The notes below the pieces were generated by a model. The model made no database searches. It saw only the letters and a program-made list of their open reading frames with translations, and was not told the origin of the DNA. Below are positions 17,527-26,863 of a stretch of DNA of 64,000 nt, in pieces. Source of the DNA: Candidatus Methylobacter titanis (GTDB lineage: Bacteria > Pseudomonadota > Gammaproteobacteria > Methylococcales > Methylomonadaceae); the NCBI GenBank assembly GCA_029946125.1, contig JAQSDX010000003.1, forward strand, positions 1 to 64,000, read 5' to 3'. Within the stretch, counting starts at the first letter, position 1; the number at the start of each line of letters is the position of its first letter. Both the position numbers and the translations under genes were made by a program.

Positions 17527-18213
17527 ATGATGACTAAAAAACCTGGCTTTTCCTTAAGCATCGTTGCCGTCACGCTGTCGCTGCTAGAGGCTTGCACATC
17601 GATACCGTCAAGGGATCCTGCATTTGCTCCGGTTGCGCCAGCCGACTTAAGACCGCCGGTACAAAGCAGCGGATCGATCTATCAGGCCGGTTACGATATG
17701 CGCCTGTTTGAAGATCACACGGCAAAAAGGGTCGGGGATATTCTGACGATTACTCTGTTGGAGAAAACCCAGGCAAAAAAGGCTGACGATCTTAAAACGC
17801 AAAAAGATACCTCAATGTCAGCCGAGGTTCCCTCAATGTTTGGCATTGCGGCATCTGCCTTGACGGGGCAGGATGTTAGAACCACGCTGGCGTCAGCAAA
17901 GGAATTTACCGGGAAGGGCGCTGCCGATCAAAGCAACAGCTTAATCGGCAATATTTCCGTTACGGTTGTCGAGCTGTTACCCAACGGCAATTTAAGCGTA
18001 CGGGGCGAGAAAAGAGTCACCTTAAATCAGGGCGATGAATTCATCCGCTTATCCGGCATCGTCAGGCCGGTCGATATAAACTCAGCCAATATTATCACCT
18101 CGGATAAAGTGGCCGATGTCACTATTATGTATGTAGGCGAGGGTGCCATGGCCGATGCCAGTAAAATGGGCTGGATGGCGAGGATTCTTAACAGCCCCTG
18201 GTTCCCTTTCTAA
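17527..18213 (+). CDS. flgH: Flagellar L-ring protein FlgH (lipoprotein)
   Basis: Forms the outer-membrane L ring. The 228-residue product has an N-terminal lipoprotein signal ending LSLLEACTS, so Cys would be the lipidated residue; Glu at the -2 position is unusual for a lipobox. The body contains [36 protein letters not shown] and the closing [20 protein letters not shown] and SGIVRPVDI motifs of FlgH. Two Met codons stand in tandem at 17527 and 17530; either could start. The next gene, flgI, starts 13 bases after the stop. Confidence 0.94.
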   Translation: MMTKKPGFSLSIVAVTLSLLEACTSIPSRDPAFAPVAPADLRPPVQSSGSIYQAGYDMRLFEDHTAKRVGDILTITLLEKTQAKKADDLKTQKDTSMSAEVPSMFGIAASALTGQDVRTTLASAKEFTGKGAADQSNSLIGNISVTVVELLPNGNLSVRGEKRVTLNQGDEFIRLSGIVRPVDINSANIITSDKVADVTIMYVGEGAMADASKMGWMARILNSPWFPF

Positions 18214-18226
18214 TAAGGATTTTGAT

Positions 18227-19330
18227 GTGAACGCATTATATAAGTATTTTATCTTTCTGTTCATGCTGGGCATCGTCTCCAGCGGCCCGGTTTATGCGGA
18301 ACGGATCAAGGATATCGCCTCTATCGAGGGTGTACGCAGCAATCAGTTGGTCGGTTACGGTTTGGTCGTCGGACTGGATAAATCCGGTGATAAAACGACT
18401 TTTACCGGACAAAGCTTACGCAGTATGTTGGCGCGTCTTGGACTGACCTTGCCTCCCGGCATTGATCCTAAATCAAAAAACATTGCAGCGGTTTCTATTC
18501 AGGCAGAACTGCCGGCATTTGCCAAACCGGGTCAAGCGATTGACGTCACCGTATCTTCATTGGGCGATGCAAAAAGCCTGCGAGGAGGGACCTTGTTAAT
18601 GAGTCCTTTGAAAGGCGCAGATGGACAGGTTTATGCCATTGCTCAGGGTAGTTTGATTGTCAGCGGCCTGAGTGCTTCAGGTCAGGACGGTTCAAGCATT
18701 ACCGTCAATAATCCCAATGTGGGCCGTATTCCCAATGGAGCGACTGTTGAGCGTACCGTTAACACCTCTTTTTCTGAAGGCGATGCATTGGTGTTTAATT
18801 TACATACTTCGGATTTTACCACCGCCAATCGGATGGCGGAGTCCATTAACAAAATATTGGGTGCCAATACCGCAAAGGCGCTTGATGCGACTTCGGTCAG
18901 GGTTAGTGCGCCGCTGGATCCCAATCAAAAAGTGACCTTTGCGTCGGTGGTCGAAAATATGACGGTGATTCCGGATGATGCACCGGCGCGTATTATTGTT
19001 AACTCCCGTACCGGGACTGTCGTTATTAACGGTAAGGTCAGGGTGCAGCCGGCGGCGGTGTCTCATGGCAGCCTGATCGTGACTATCAGTGAAACTCCGC
19101 AGGTCAGCCAGCCCAATGCATTATCCGGCGGACAAACGGCAGTTACACCGCAATCTAATCTCAAGATTGAAGAAGAAAAAAATCACATGTTTGTGTTTAA
19201 TCCCGGCGTTTCCCTGGATGAAATTGTTCAGGCGGTCAACAAGATAGGTGCCGCACCCAGTGATTTGGTGGCTATTCTTGAAGCGCTGAAATCAGCCGGC
19301 TCCTTGCATGCCGAGTTAATTGTTATTTAA
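18227..19330 (+). CDS. flgI: Flagellar P-ring protein FlgI
   Basis: Forms the periplasmic P ring around the rod. The product is about 367 residues with a signal peptide, followed by [20 protein letters not shown] and [12 protein letters not shown], the FlgI signature. Later come [20 protein letters not shown] and a C-terminal [10 protein letters not shown]-like stretch ([15 protein letters not shown]). The start is taken at GTG 18227 because AAGGA lies seven bases upstream and the signal peptide then begins correctly; the frame is open further upstream into flgH. It needs FlgA, encoded nearby on minus. Confidence 0.95.
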   Translation: MNALYKYFIFLFMLGIVSSGPVYAERIKDIASIEGVRSNQLVGYGLVVGLDKSGDKTTFTGQSLRSMLARLGLTLPPGIDPKSKNIAAVSIQAELPAFAKPGQAIDVTVSSLGDAKSLRGGTLLMSPLKGADGQVYAIAQGSLIVSGLSASGQDGSSITVNNPNVGRIPNGATVERTVNTSFSEGDALVFNLHTSDFTTANRMAESINKILGANTAKALDATSVRVSAPLDPNQKVTFASVVENMTVIPDDAPARIIVNSRTGTVVINGKVRVQPAAVSHGSLIVTISETPQVSQPNALSGGQTAVTPQSNLKIEEEKNHMFVFNPGVSLDEIVQAVNKIGAAPSDLVAILEALKSAGSLHAELIVI

Positions 19331-19370
19331 AGTGGTTAGTTTTTAAGCGCACATTTAGCCGGGGGTTGTT

Positions 19371-20414
19371 ATGTTAAAGGTACAGCATGCCGATGTTTAT
19401 ACCGACTTTAATGGCTTGGCTAAATTAAAAGGCGAGGCCCGAAAAGAGTCGCCGGAAGCGTTGAAAGAAGTTGCCAAGCAATTCGAGTCCATTTTTCTCA
19501 ATAATGTGCTGAAAAGTATGCGTCAAGCCAAGCTGGCCGATGGCGCCATGGATAACGATCAAAGTAAATTTTATAACGATATGTATGATCAGCAGTTGGC
19601 CGTCCATTTGTCGGGGTCTCCCGGCGTTGGTCTGGCCGACTTGATCGTGAAGCAATTGAGTCACGATAAACCCAAACATCAGCAGCAGGATACGGAAGAT
19701 GCTCTGAATAGATCCGGGGGAATATCACCTAGCGGTTCTGAACCGGCTCAGGCCGTTAACCGGCAGGCAAGCGGCAAAACCGACAGCCCGGTCGTCGCCA
19801 GCTTTAAAGACGGTCAAGTGATGCTTACGCCTTATGTTCATGACCGAAGCCCACTTGAGGCGGCAACTGAATTGCCGATGCAGTCTATGGGTGGATTAAA
19901 GACGGGTCACGTCTTGCCGATACAGTCAGCAGATGAGTTTGTCAGTCGCCTGCATCCCTTAGCCGTCCAAGCCGCCAGAGAATTGGGCATTGAACCCAAG
20001 GTTCTGTTGGCACAAGCCGCGCTGGAAAGCGGCTGGGGGCGTTCGGTGATAAAAAACAGTCATGGCGATAACAGTTTTAATCTGTTTAATATTAAAGCCG
20101 ATAAAGCTTGGCAGGGCAAACAGGCGCAGGTGTCTACACTGGAGTTTGATCAGGGTATTGCTAGAAAAGTGAATGCCGGGTTTAGATCCTACGATTCCTA
20201 CGAAGAAAGCTTTAGGGATTATGTCGACTTTATAAAAAGCAATCCACGTTATGGCGACGCCTTAAAAAAAGCAGGCAATGCGGAACACTATATGCATGAA
20301 TTACAACAGGCGGGTTATGCCACCGATCCGAAATATGCCGCCAAGGTCATGAGTATCTATCAAGGCAAGACCATGGCCGGATTTGAGCCTGATGTCACCG
20401 TGGCCATGAACTAA
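19371..20414 (+). CDS. flgJ: Flagellar rod-cap protein and peptidoglycan hydrolase FlgJ
   Basis: A bifunctional protein of 347 residues. The N-terminal domain (about residues 25-105) has VAKQFESIFLNNVLKSMRQA, the rod-binding FlgJ segment. A Gln/Ser-rich linker follows. The C-terminal domain (about 190-340) is a glucosaminidase/muramidase with VLLAQAALESGWGRSVIKNS, where the Glu is catalytic, and SFNLFNIKADKAWQGK. It opens a hole in the wall for the rod. It lies between flgI and flgK as in enteric bacteria. Confidence 0.95.
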   Translation: MLKVQHADVYTDFNGLAKLKGEARKESPEALKEVAKQFESIFLNNVLKSMRQAKLADGAMDNDQSKFYNDMYDQQLAVHLSGSPGVGLADLIVKQLSHDKPKHQQQDTEDALNRSGGISPSGSEPAQAVNRQASGKTDSPVVASFKDGQVMLTPYVHDRSPLEAATELPMQSMGGLKTGHVLPIQSADEFVSRLHPLAVQAARELGIEPKVLLAQAALESGWGRSVIKNSHGDNSFNLFNIKADKAWQGKQAQVSTLEFDQGIARKVNAGFRSYDSYEESFRDYVDFIKSNPRYGDALKKAGNAEHYMHELQQAGYATDPKYAAKVMSIYQGKTMAGFEPDVTVAMN

Positions 20415-20460
20415 TGATCACGTTAAGTTTGGCCGTTAACTCTCGGAACAGGACGCACTC

Positions 20461-22227
20461 ATGAGCGGATTACTATCAACATCATTATCAGGTTTGATGG
20501 CTGCTCAGCGCTCATTGGAGACTGTGCAACATAATATTTCCAATGTAAACACCGAAGGTTATAGTCGGCAACGGGTAGAACAAGCAACCAACGCGGCGCG
20601 CTTTACCGGCGATGGCTATATCGGTCAGGGCGTCAACGTCACCAATGTGACGCGCAGTTATGATCAGTTTATTAATAAGCAATTGAGTTCCAGCCTTTCT
20701 GCCTTTGGCGATGTCGACCGTTACCACCGACTTGCCACTAGCATCGATAATATCATGGCCGATCCCAGTACCGGGATAGCGCCGACGATGAATCGTTTTT
20801 TCAATGCGATCAATGAAGTGGCGGATGATCCTTCATCGGTGCCTGCCAGGCAAGTGATGTTGTCTGAAGCCGAAATTTTGACGCAAAGCTTCAACACCAT
20901 GAGCGGCCGCTTTGAAGAGATCCGCACGCAGAATAATAACGACATGATTGCCATGGTTAACGATATTAATTCTTACGCGACGGCAATCGCGAAGCTTAAT
21001 GTACAAATCGCCGAAGGCATCGGTAAAGCACAAGGCCTGAAACAGCCCAATGACTTGCTTGATCAGCAGGACGCTTTGATTGCAAAGTTATCCGCAATCG
21101 TCAATGTGTCTGTGTTGCCGCAGGAAAATGGTACCTCCAGTATTTTTATCGGCAATGGCCAGTCATTAGTGCTGGGCGGCGGCACCGCAACATTCACCAC
21201 CCTGCAATCTACATTCGATTCAAACCGCTTGGAAATTGGGCTGGTAACAACGAATAGTGTCACGGAAATCACCACTCAGATCAGTGGCGGTTCTTTGGCG
21301 GGTTCATTGCGCTTTCGGGATGAAGTACTGGATCCGGCGCAGCAAAAACTCGGGCGGGTTGCTGCGGGTTTGGCCATGGAGATTAATGCGCTACATGAAA
21401 AGGGTTTTGATTTGAGCGGTAACGCAGGAGAGGCCTTATTTAGCTTTTCCGGTGATGAAATTCCGGTTATTAAAAGTGCCCAGAATACCGGTAATGCAAT
21501 CGTTACCGCTAATTTTCAGGATGTTAATAGCAATCCATCAGCGGCTGGCAGTCTGGATTTTAGCGATTTTCGCCTGGAGTATGTTAGCGGAACTGATTAC
21601 ACCCTGACTAGGCTTCGGGATAATCAGGTGTTTAGTCTTACCGCTAACGCCACGGCAACCGCCGGCGTTGTTAGCTTGTCGTCGGCAACTGGTTTGCCGG
21701 GTATTGACATAACCGTTGATCAGAATGCGGGTGTATCAGGAGGCGATCAATTTCTAATCAGACCAACCTACAATGCGGCCCAAAAAATGGCTGTCGCTAT
21801 TGACGATCCGAGAAAAATAGCGGCGGCCACCAATATAGAACTGGATACGAATGGCGATCCTGTTGATGATGGCTCGGGCAACCCCGTTATTATCAGCGGC
21901 GCCATGCCCGGTGATAATAGAAATGCCTTGCAACTGGCAAATCTGGCTAATAAATTGGGCATGTTAGGCGGAACCGCGTCATTTAATAGTGCTTATAATG
22001 AAGTGGTTTCCGGTATCGGAACGTTGACGCGGGCCGCTAAACTGGGTGCTTCCGCACAGGAAACCTTATTAAATCAGGCCAAGGGCGCCAGAGAGAGTCT
22101 GGCTGGTGTGAACCTGGATGAAGAGGCGGCCAACTTGATAAAATTTCAACAAGCTTATCAGGCATCCGCACAAGCTATTTCGGTAGCCAGATCCTTATTC
22201 GATACTTTATTAGGCGCAGTGAGATAG
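20461..22227 (+). CDS. flgK: Flagellar hook-associated protein FlgK (HAP1)
   Basis: A junction protein between hook and filament, 588 residues. The N-terminus has SLSGLMAAQRSLETVQHNIS and NVNTEGYSRQRVEQAT, and the C-terminus has LDEEAANLIKFQQAYQASAQ and AISVARSLFDTLL, the paired helices of the HAP1 family. The middle contains variable beta-rich sequence. FlgN is its expected chaperone. It starts 46 bases after flgJ with no separate promoter that I could find. Confidence 0.95.
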   Translation: MSGLLSTSLSGLMAAQRSLETVQHNISNVNTEGYSRQRVEQATNAARFTGDGYIGQGVNVTNVTRSYDQFINKQLSSSLSAFGDVDRYHRLATSIDNIMADPSTGIAPTMNRFFNAINEVADDPSSVPARQVMLSEAEILTQSFNTMSGRFEEIRTQNNNDMIAMVNDINSYATAIAKLNVQIAEGIGKAQGLKQPNDLLDQQDALIAKLSAIVNVSVLPQENGTSSIFIGNGQSLVLGGGTATFTTLQSTFDSNRLEIGLVTTNSVTEITTQISGGSLAGSLRFRDEVLDPAQQKLGRVAAGLAMEINALHEKGFDLSGNAGEALFSFSGDEIPVIKSAQNTGNAIVTANFQDVNSNPSAAGSLDFSDFRLEYVSGTDYTLTRLRDNQVFSLTANATATAGVVSLSSATGLPGIDITVDQNAGVSGGDQFLIRPTYNAAQKMAVAIDDPRKIAAATNIELDTNGDPVDDGSGNPVIISGAMPGDNRNALQLANLANKLGMLGGTASFNSAYNEVVSGIGTLTRAAKLGASAQETLLNQAKGARESLAGVNLDEEAANLIKFQQAYQASAQAISVARSLFDTLLGAVR

Positions 22228-22238
22228 GAGCGATAGCG

Positions 22239-23531
22239 ATGAGAATTTCAACAGCTTGGGCGCAACAGCTTAGTGTTAACGCAATGGGCAAACAGCAAAC
22301 CGAATTGGCTAAGGTACAGCAGCAAATAAGCTCTGGACGTAAAGTGTCTACGCCTGCTGAAGACCCGGCGGCAGCGGTAAGGGTGCTGGATTTAGATAAG
22401 ACGATTGCAAAAACAGAGCAGCATCAAAGTAATATTGCCACGGTTCGCGGACGGTTGAATCTTGAGGAATCGGCTCTGGAAACGGCCAATAATATTATGT
22501 TTCGCGCCAAAGATCTGACTATTCAAGCCATAAGCTCCGCCACTCTAAATGACAGTGACAGGCTATCGATAAAGTTTGAAGTGGATCAATTAATCGAACA
22601 ATTGGCCGGCGTTGCCAATACCCAAAATGCCAATGGTGAATTTATTTTTTCGGGCGATCTTTCGACGGTACCCGCCTTTACCAAACAAGCGGCAACAGGC
22701 GAATATGTGTATCAAGGCGGCACGCAGCAGCGGGCTTTGCAGATTGGCTCTAGCAGGCAGGTAGCGGATAGCGATTTAGGTTCTACTGTATTTGACAATA
22801 TAACGTCGAGCAGTCCGGCAGCCGATGAAAATGGCAAGCGTAGTATTTTCAATACGCTAAAGGCGCTGTCTGACGGCTTGGGCGCATCGCTTAACCCGAC
22901 TTCAGGTGAAATTACCGGCGACCGGTTTTTACGCTATGGCTTGGATTATTCTACTGCCCCAGCTACATTTGACTTGACTGCCGATGGTGGGGCGCCGATA
23001 CCGATAAGCTTAAGTGGTCAAGCGTTTCCAGGTGTGGAAGATCTTGCCACTGAGATTAACAACCAACTTGCAGCCGCCGCTGCACCCGTTTCTGCGACTA
23101 TGCAAGCGCGAAGCAACGGCAATAGAATCGAGTTTGCCTCGGTAGCTACAGGTGCGGCTTCCAATATACAAATTAATAACACTTCAGGCACATTTTTAAC
23201 GGATGCCGGTTTTACTGAAGGCCAGAACCAGGCCGGGGTTGTCGCCCAAACCTATCAAAACCAGATGACCAGTGTTTTGGGTGATCTCGATGCAGCGCTA
23301 GGTAGATTTTTAGAGACAAGAACCAGTGTCGGAGCCAGGATGAATGCTTTGGACAACCAAGAATCTCAAAATGAAAAATTTGTCTTAGACACCACGACAA
23401 CGCTTTCTGAAACTCAAGATCTCGATTATGCCGATGCGATCAGCAAGTTTCAACTGCAATCCATCGCTTTGCAGGCCGGACAACAAGCTTTTGCCCAAGT
23501 CAATAAATTATCGTTATTTAATTATCTCTAA
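22239..23531 (+). CDS. flgL: Flagellar hook-associated protein FlgL (HAP3)
   Basis: The second junction protein, 430 residues, flagellin-like at both ends. The N-terminus has MRISTAWAQQLSVNAMGKQQ and QISSGRKVSTPAEDPAAAVR; the C-terminus has YADAISKFQLQSIALQAGQQ and FAQVNKLSLFNYL. Last gene of flgGHIJKL, followed by a large hairpin. Confidence 0.95.
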   Translation: MRISTAWAQQLSVNAMGKQQTELAKVQQQISSGRKVSTPAEDPAAAVRVLDLDKTIAKTEQHQSNIATVRGRLNLEESALETANNIMFRAKDLTIQAISSATLNDSDRLSIKFEVDQLIEQLAGVANTQNANGEFIFSGDLSTVPAFTKQAATGEYVYQGGTQQRALQIGSSRQVADSDLGSTVFDNITSSSPAADENGKRSIFNTLKALSDGLGASLNPTSGEITGDRFLRYGLDYSTAPATFDLTADGGAPIPISLSGQAFPGVEDLATEINNQLAAAAAPVSATMQARSNGNRIEFASVATGAASNIQINNTSGTFLTDAGFTEGQNQAGVVAQTYQNQMTSVLGDLDAALGRFLETRTSVGARMNALDNQESQNEKFVLDTTTTLSETQDLDYADAISKFQLQSIALQAGQQAFAQVNKLSLFNYL

Positions 23532-23538
23532 ATATAAA

Positions 23539-23581
23539 GGCCAAGAGTGAAAGACGAAAAAATCGACTTTCACTCTTGGCC
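23539..23581 (+). terminator. Long perfect hairpin after flgL
   Basis: A perfect 15-base inverted repeat (GGCCAAGAGTGAAAG and its complement) surrounds a 13-base centre. It begins eight bases after the flgL stop. There is no strong T run, only ATTTTC, so it may act as a weak terminator or as an RNA stabiliser for both flgL and the convergent small gene. Confidence 0.7.
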
Positions 23582-23612
23582 ATTTTCTACTCGTCGAATA
23601 GCCCGTGTAGGC

Positions 23613-23855
23613 TTACGGATAAATGACTTTAGGCTGAAAGCTGGCCGCCGGGTATTTAGCATCAAACTCGATTGCCTTTTCGGCGGTTTTTGGGGTTGGA
23701 CATTTAGTTGAAGGCTTGACTGAATCTTTATCGAGATAGATGACTTTAGGTTGAAAATTTGCTGCCGGGTATTGGGCATCGCTTCCGGCTGAAGCCGCTA
23801 ATGACGCCAACGCAATAACAGCGGTCGTCAATCCTAAGATAATTATTTTTTTCAT
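23613..23855 (-). CDS. Small secreted protein with two YPAAxFQPKVIY motifs
   Basis: I do not recognise a named family. The 80-residue product has a clear signal peptide (MKKIIILGLTTAVIALASLA ending ASAGS) and a mature part of about 55 residues. It carries the motif YPAANFQPKVIYLDKD near the start of the mature part and YPAASFQPKVIYP as its last residues, joined by a Lys/Pro linker with one Cys. The start at 23855 is preferred over 23900 because it begins the signal peptide. The protein is probably periplasmic or exported; a duplicated short motif at both ends suggests a binding or assembly element. It converges with flgL across the hairpin. Confidence 0.7.
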   Translation of the reverse strand: MKKIIILGLTTAVIALASLAASAGSDAQYPAANFQPKVIYLDKDSVKPSTKCPTPKTAEKAIEFDAKYPAASFQPKVIYP

Positions 23856-23976
23856 ATGATTTAACCTAGTAGTTGGTGCGGTAAGCCCCGCAGAAGTCAC
23901 TCTAACAAGGCTCGACGACTCAAGAGTATCGGATATTTTGGCCGAGGCTGCAACTGTTTTTCCAGCCGGAAAGTGA

Positions 23977-24714
23977 TCACAAAAGTTGTTTTATTTCGGG
24001 ATGATTTTTCAGTAATTGCTGCCTGAATGATTCAATAACCAGCTCATTGCCGCGCTCACTTCGGGGGATAGGTACGACGATTTCGCTAACGACCTGCATC
24101 GGCGCTGCCGATAAAAATATCAGTCGGTCAGCCAAGGCGATGGCCTCGCGCAGATCGTGGGTGACAAATAAAATCGTATGCGGACGTTGTTGCCATAGAT
24201 TCAGTAACAGCTCCCTGACTTGCCTGGCGGTCGGCGCATCCAGCGACACAAACGGCTCATCCATCAGCAACACCTCGGGATCAACAGCAAATGCCCTGAT
24301 GATCGCGACCCGGCGACTCATGCCCAATGACAGATGTTCTGGATAACTATGCTGCGATGCGGTTAATTGCATCGCCTCAAGCATCGCATCAATCACCTCG
24401 CGAGCTTGATGCTTATCCACTGCCAGCTCAATATTTTCCCTGACCGTACGCCAAGGCAGCAGGCGCGGATTCTGGAAAACGTAACCGATCTTGGGGGAGG
24501 TGTGTTGCTGGCCCACTAGAATATCGCCCTCGTAATCATTATCCAGGCCGGCAATAATATTTAACAGCGTGGTTTTGCCGCAGCCGGACGGGCCGACCAG
24601 ACAAATAAATTCCTCCGAAGTTAGCGACAGTTTAAGGTCGACGATACTGGGATCGGCCGCCGCCTGATAGGTTTTGTTGTCGATTTGGATTTGGATGTCG
24701 GTCATTTGCGCCAC
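23977..24714 (-). CDS. ABC transporter ATP-binding protein, NitT/TauT (SsuB-like) family
   Basis: The ATPase of an importer, 245 residues. Walker A is GPSGCGKTT, the Q-loop is VFQNPRLLPW, Walker B is VLLMDEPFVSLD and the switch His is in FVTHDLREAIALADR. The signature motif reads LSLGMSRR instead of the usual LSGGxxQR, a mild deviation. It is the last gene of a three-gene operon and overlaps the permease gene by 13 bases. The family takes up nitrate, sulfonates, taurine, cyanate or thiamine precursors; nothing here decides among them. Confidence 0.88.
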   Translation of the reverse strand: MAQMTDIQIQIDNKTYQAAADPSIVDLKLSLTSEEFICLVGPSGCGKTTLLNIIAGLDNDYEGDILVGQQHTSPKIGYVFQNPRLLPWRTVRENIELAVDKHQAREVIDAMLEAMQLTASQHSYPEHLSLGMSRRVAIIRAFAVDPEVLLMDEPFVSLDAPTARQVRELLLNLWQQRPHTILFVTHDLREAIALADRLIFLSAAPMQVVSEIVVPIPRSERGNELVIESFRQQLLKNHPEIKQLL

Positions 24715-25466
24715 CGTAGGGCTTTTTTGTCCAGAGGTTTTAAAATCAGCAGTTCTATCAGCTGAATGACCGCAACAAAAGCGATGGTATAAGCCAGTAT
24801 GCTGGCGACATCGAACAGTTGAAAGAACAAATGCAATTGATAACCCATGCCGTTGCTGCGGCCTAATAACTCGACCACCAGAATGATTTTCCAGATCAAG
24901 GCCAGACCGGAACGGGTTGCGCCCATCACAAACGGATGCAGTTGCGGCCAGATAACGTGAGTCAGGGTTTTACGTTTGCTGAAACGGTAACAGCGCGCCA
25001 TGTCCAGTAAGTCCTGATCCAGCATGCGTGTGCCTTCCCGGATCGTAACAATGACATTGGGCAGTTTGTTGATCACCACCGCGAGTATCGCCGCCGATTC
25101 AATCAGGCCGAACCAGACATAGCACAAGATAATGGTGACCAGAGCCGGGACATTTAAGAAGATTACCAGCCAGTTGTCGAAGAACGCATCGAGTTTTTTA
25201 TTGCGCCCCAGTACGATACCGATAGCGCAACCGAGCAACATCGCAATCGCAAAACTGATCACCAGTCGCAGCAGGGTGACGCCCAAGTGAAAAGGCAGCT
25301 GTCCCGATACGCAGGCTTGCCAGAAAACCTTGGCGACGGCTTCGGGCGCCGGCAAGGTGTTGCTGTCTAAATAAACAGCCAAACCCTGCCAGATGACTAA
25401 AAAAGCCAGTAATGACAGGGTCGGTAAAAGATTTTTAAGGCTAATCAAACCGAATCCTTTATTCAA
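24702..25466 (-). CDS. ABC transporter permease, NitT/TauT (SsuC-like) family
   Basis: An inner-membrane permease of 254 residues with about six membrane segments. The EAA loop region (MARCYRFSKRKTLTHVIWPQ) contacts the ATPase. It overlaps the binding-protein gene upstream by eight bases and the ATPase gene downstream by 13, so the three are translated as a coupled set. Substrate unknown. Confidence 0.88.
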   Translation of the reverse strand: MNKGFGLISLKNLLPTLSLLAFLVIWQGLAVYLDSNTLPAPEAVAKVFWQACVSGQLPFHLGVTLLRLVISFAIAMLLGCAIGIVLGRNKKLDAFFDNWLVIFLNVPALVTIILCYVWFGLIESAAILAVVINKLPNVIVTIREGTRMLDQDLLDMARCYRFSKRKTLTHVIWPQLHPFVMGATRSGLALIWKIILVVELLGRSNGMGYQLHLFFQLFDVASILAYTIAFVAVIQLIELLILKPLDKKALRWRK

Positions 25467-26418
25467 TGGACCAGAAAGTACCGGGTTGCAGGTGCTCTGA
25501 TTTCCCGGTTAACTGATTGTTACTTAGCTGACGGAGCATCGTATAAATGCGCTCCGCAGCCAGCTGTTCCGGTTTGCCCCAATGCTCAATGCTGCCTTCA
25601 CAATAACGCTGGCGCAGTTTGGTCTGGGTGGGCAAATCATCCGCCTGAGTTAACGGGATAACTTTTTTCCAGACGGCATCAGCCGTACACAGCTGATTTT
25701 TAGCCTGCTTGCTGGCGTTAAAAAAATGGTTGACCGCCTGTTTGTGTTCATTGGCCCAGCTTCGTTTGAACACATAACCCAGGCTAGGAACATCTTCCAT
25801 AATGCCTAAGCCTTCTAAAATCCCTTTGCCGTCAATAAGCTGGCGATACTGCTGGGCTTCAAGTCTGGCCGCAAAATGCCAATAGGTGAGCACCGCATCC
25901 ACGCGGTTGTGCTTGATTTGCTCGGTGATCAGCGGCGGTGCGCCGAATACTTTTTCCACCGAAGCATTCAAATCGAATTGTTCTTGTTGAGCTAGGGCCT
26001 GTAGCAACAGCCAGTTTTTGTCCAGCTCGCCACCGGCAATTCCCAGGCGTTTATCGTGGAGATCTTTTATCGAATGGATCGGGCTGTTTTCCGGTACAAC
26101 CAAGGCACCCGAGGTATTCGAATAAGGGTAAAAAGTAAAATCGGAACCGGTAGCGCGCAGCCTGGAAACCCAAATCCAGTCCGACACAATCATATCGACA
26201 GCGCCGGATTGCAACGCAATCTTGCCCGCTTCCGCATTGGCTAAATGCTGTATTTCCAATTGAAAGTCAGCGGCTTGGGGATTATCCTGTAAAGCCGCCA
26301 ATTCCCAAGCGGCGGTGCCGAAAGCCTGAACGCCGATGCGAATGACGGTTTTTTCCGCAGCATAACTGTTGCCTGAGGCAAGCAGGCACAGGCCGATAAA
26401 AAAGACATTAAACTTCAT
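25459..26418 (-). CDS. ABC transporter substrate-binding protein, NMT1/SsuA-like
   Basis: A periplasmic binding protein of 319 residues with a signal peptide (MKFNVFFIGLCLLASGNSYA). After cleavage it begins EKTVIRIGVQAFGTAAWELA, followed by LQSGAVDMIVSDWIWVSRLR and SIKDLHDKRLGIAGGELDKN, the pattern of NitT/TauT binding proteins. Its position first in the operon is normal for such systems. The ligand could be a sulfonate, nitrate, or an amine or pyrimidine. No regulator is adjacent. Confidence 0.85.
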   Translation of the reverse strand: MKFNVFFIGLCLLASGNSYAAEKTVIRIGVQAFGTAAWELAALQDNPQAADFQLEIQHLANAEAGKIALQSGAVDMIVSDWIWVSRLRATGSDFTFYPYSNTSGALVVPENSPIHSIKDLHDKRLGIAGGELDKNWLLLQALAQQEQFDLNASVEKVFGAPPLITEQIKHNRVDAVLTYWHFAARLEAQQYRQLIDGKGILEGLGIMEDVPSLGYVFKRSWANEHKQAVNHFFNASKQAKNQLCTADAVWKKVIPLTQADDLPTQTKLRQRYCEGSIEHWGKPEQLAAERIYTMLRQLSNNQLTGKSEHLQPGTFWSIE

Positions 26419-26636
26419 AGAAACTATCTCAATGACTAAGGAGAAAGTTGTCTATTCTATCTGGACGCAGAACTTGGTGCGAGGATGATTGCAATTATCG
26501 GTGTTGCCGCATTTCACTTTTGGGGCGGCGAATCCCCGCGGGATACGAGTAAATTTGTACCCTAGGTCTGCCGATTAAAACTTGAGCTGTCAGCACTTTT
26601 TCGGTATCGAACCTTTTGGATTTTAAGCGTTCCTGA

Positions 26637-26789
26637 TCAGTTTGCGTGCTCAATTCTCCGGCTGAGCCATTGATCGATTCGTTGCAAAATTGCTTTTCGG
26701 CGTTTGGGTTCTGAAAAAAGCTGTTCGTGGTGACTGGCTCCGGATAATGCCATGACTTCATTATCGGCGTGTTTTCCAAGCGTCACAGC
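26637..26789 (-). pseudogene. C-terminal remnant of a PldB-like alpha/beta hydrolase
   Basis: Read on the minus strand, one frame ends with MALSGASHHEQLFSEPKRRK followed by an ILQRIDQWL helix and a stop. This resembles the last 50 residues of lysophospholipase/monoglyceride-lipase hydrolases, where a His in a GAxHE-like turn completes the catalytic triad. There is no start codon or hydrolase core upstream; the ald gene ends at 26864. In the bases just after ald, another frame reads ELVTLYQTRIEV then stops, possibly more debris. I read it as the tail of a deleted gene. Confidence 0.4.
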
Positions 26790-26863
26790 GGCAAAGTAAA
26801 ATACGCCATGAATATAAAAAAAGTTATTAGACCTCGATCCGCGTTTGGTAAAGCGTCACCAAT

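Noticed and set aside
26495-26779. A 94-codon minus-strand frame downstream of ald
   Set aside because: Its composition is not protein-like. It overlaps, in another frame, the hydrolase-like C-terminal remnant, which is the more credible reading.
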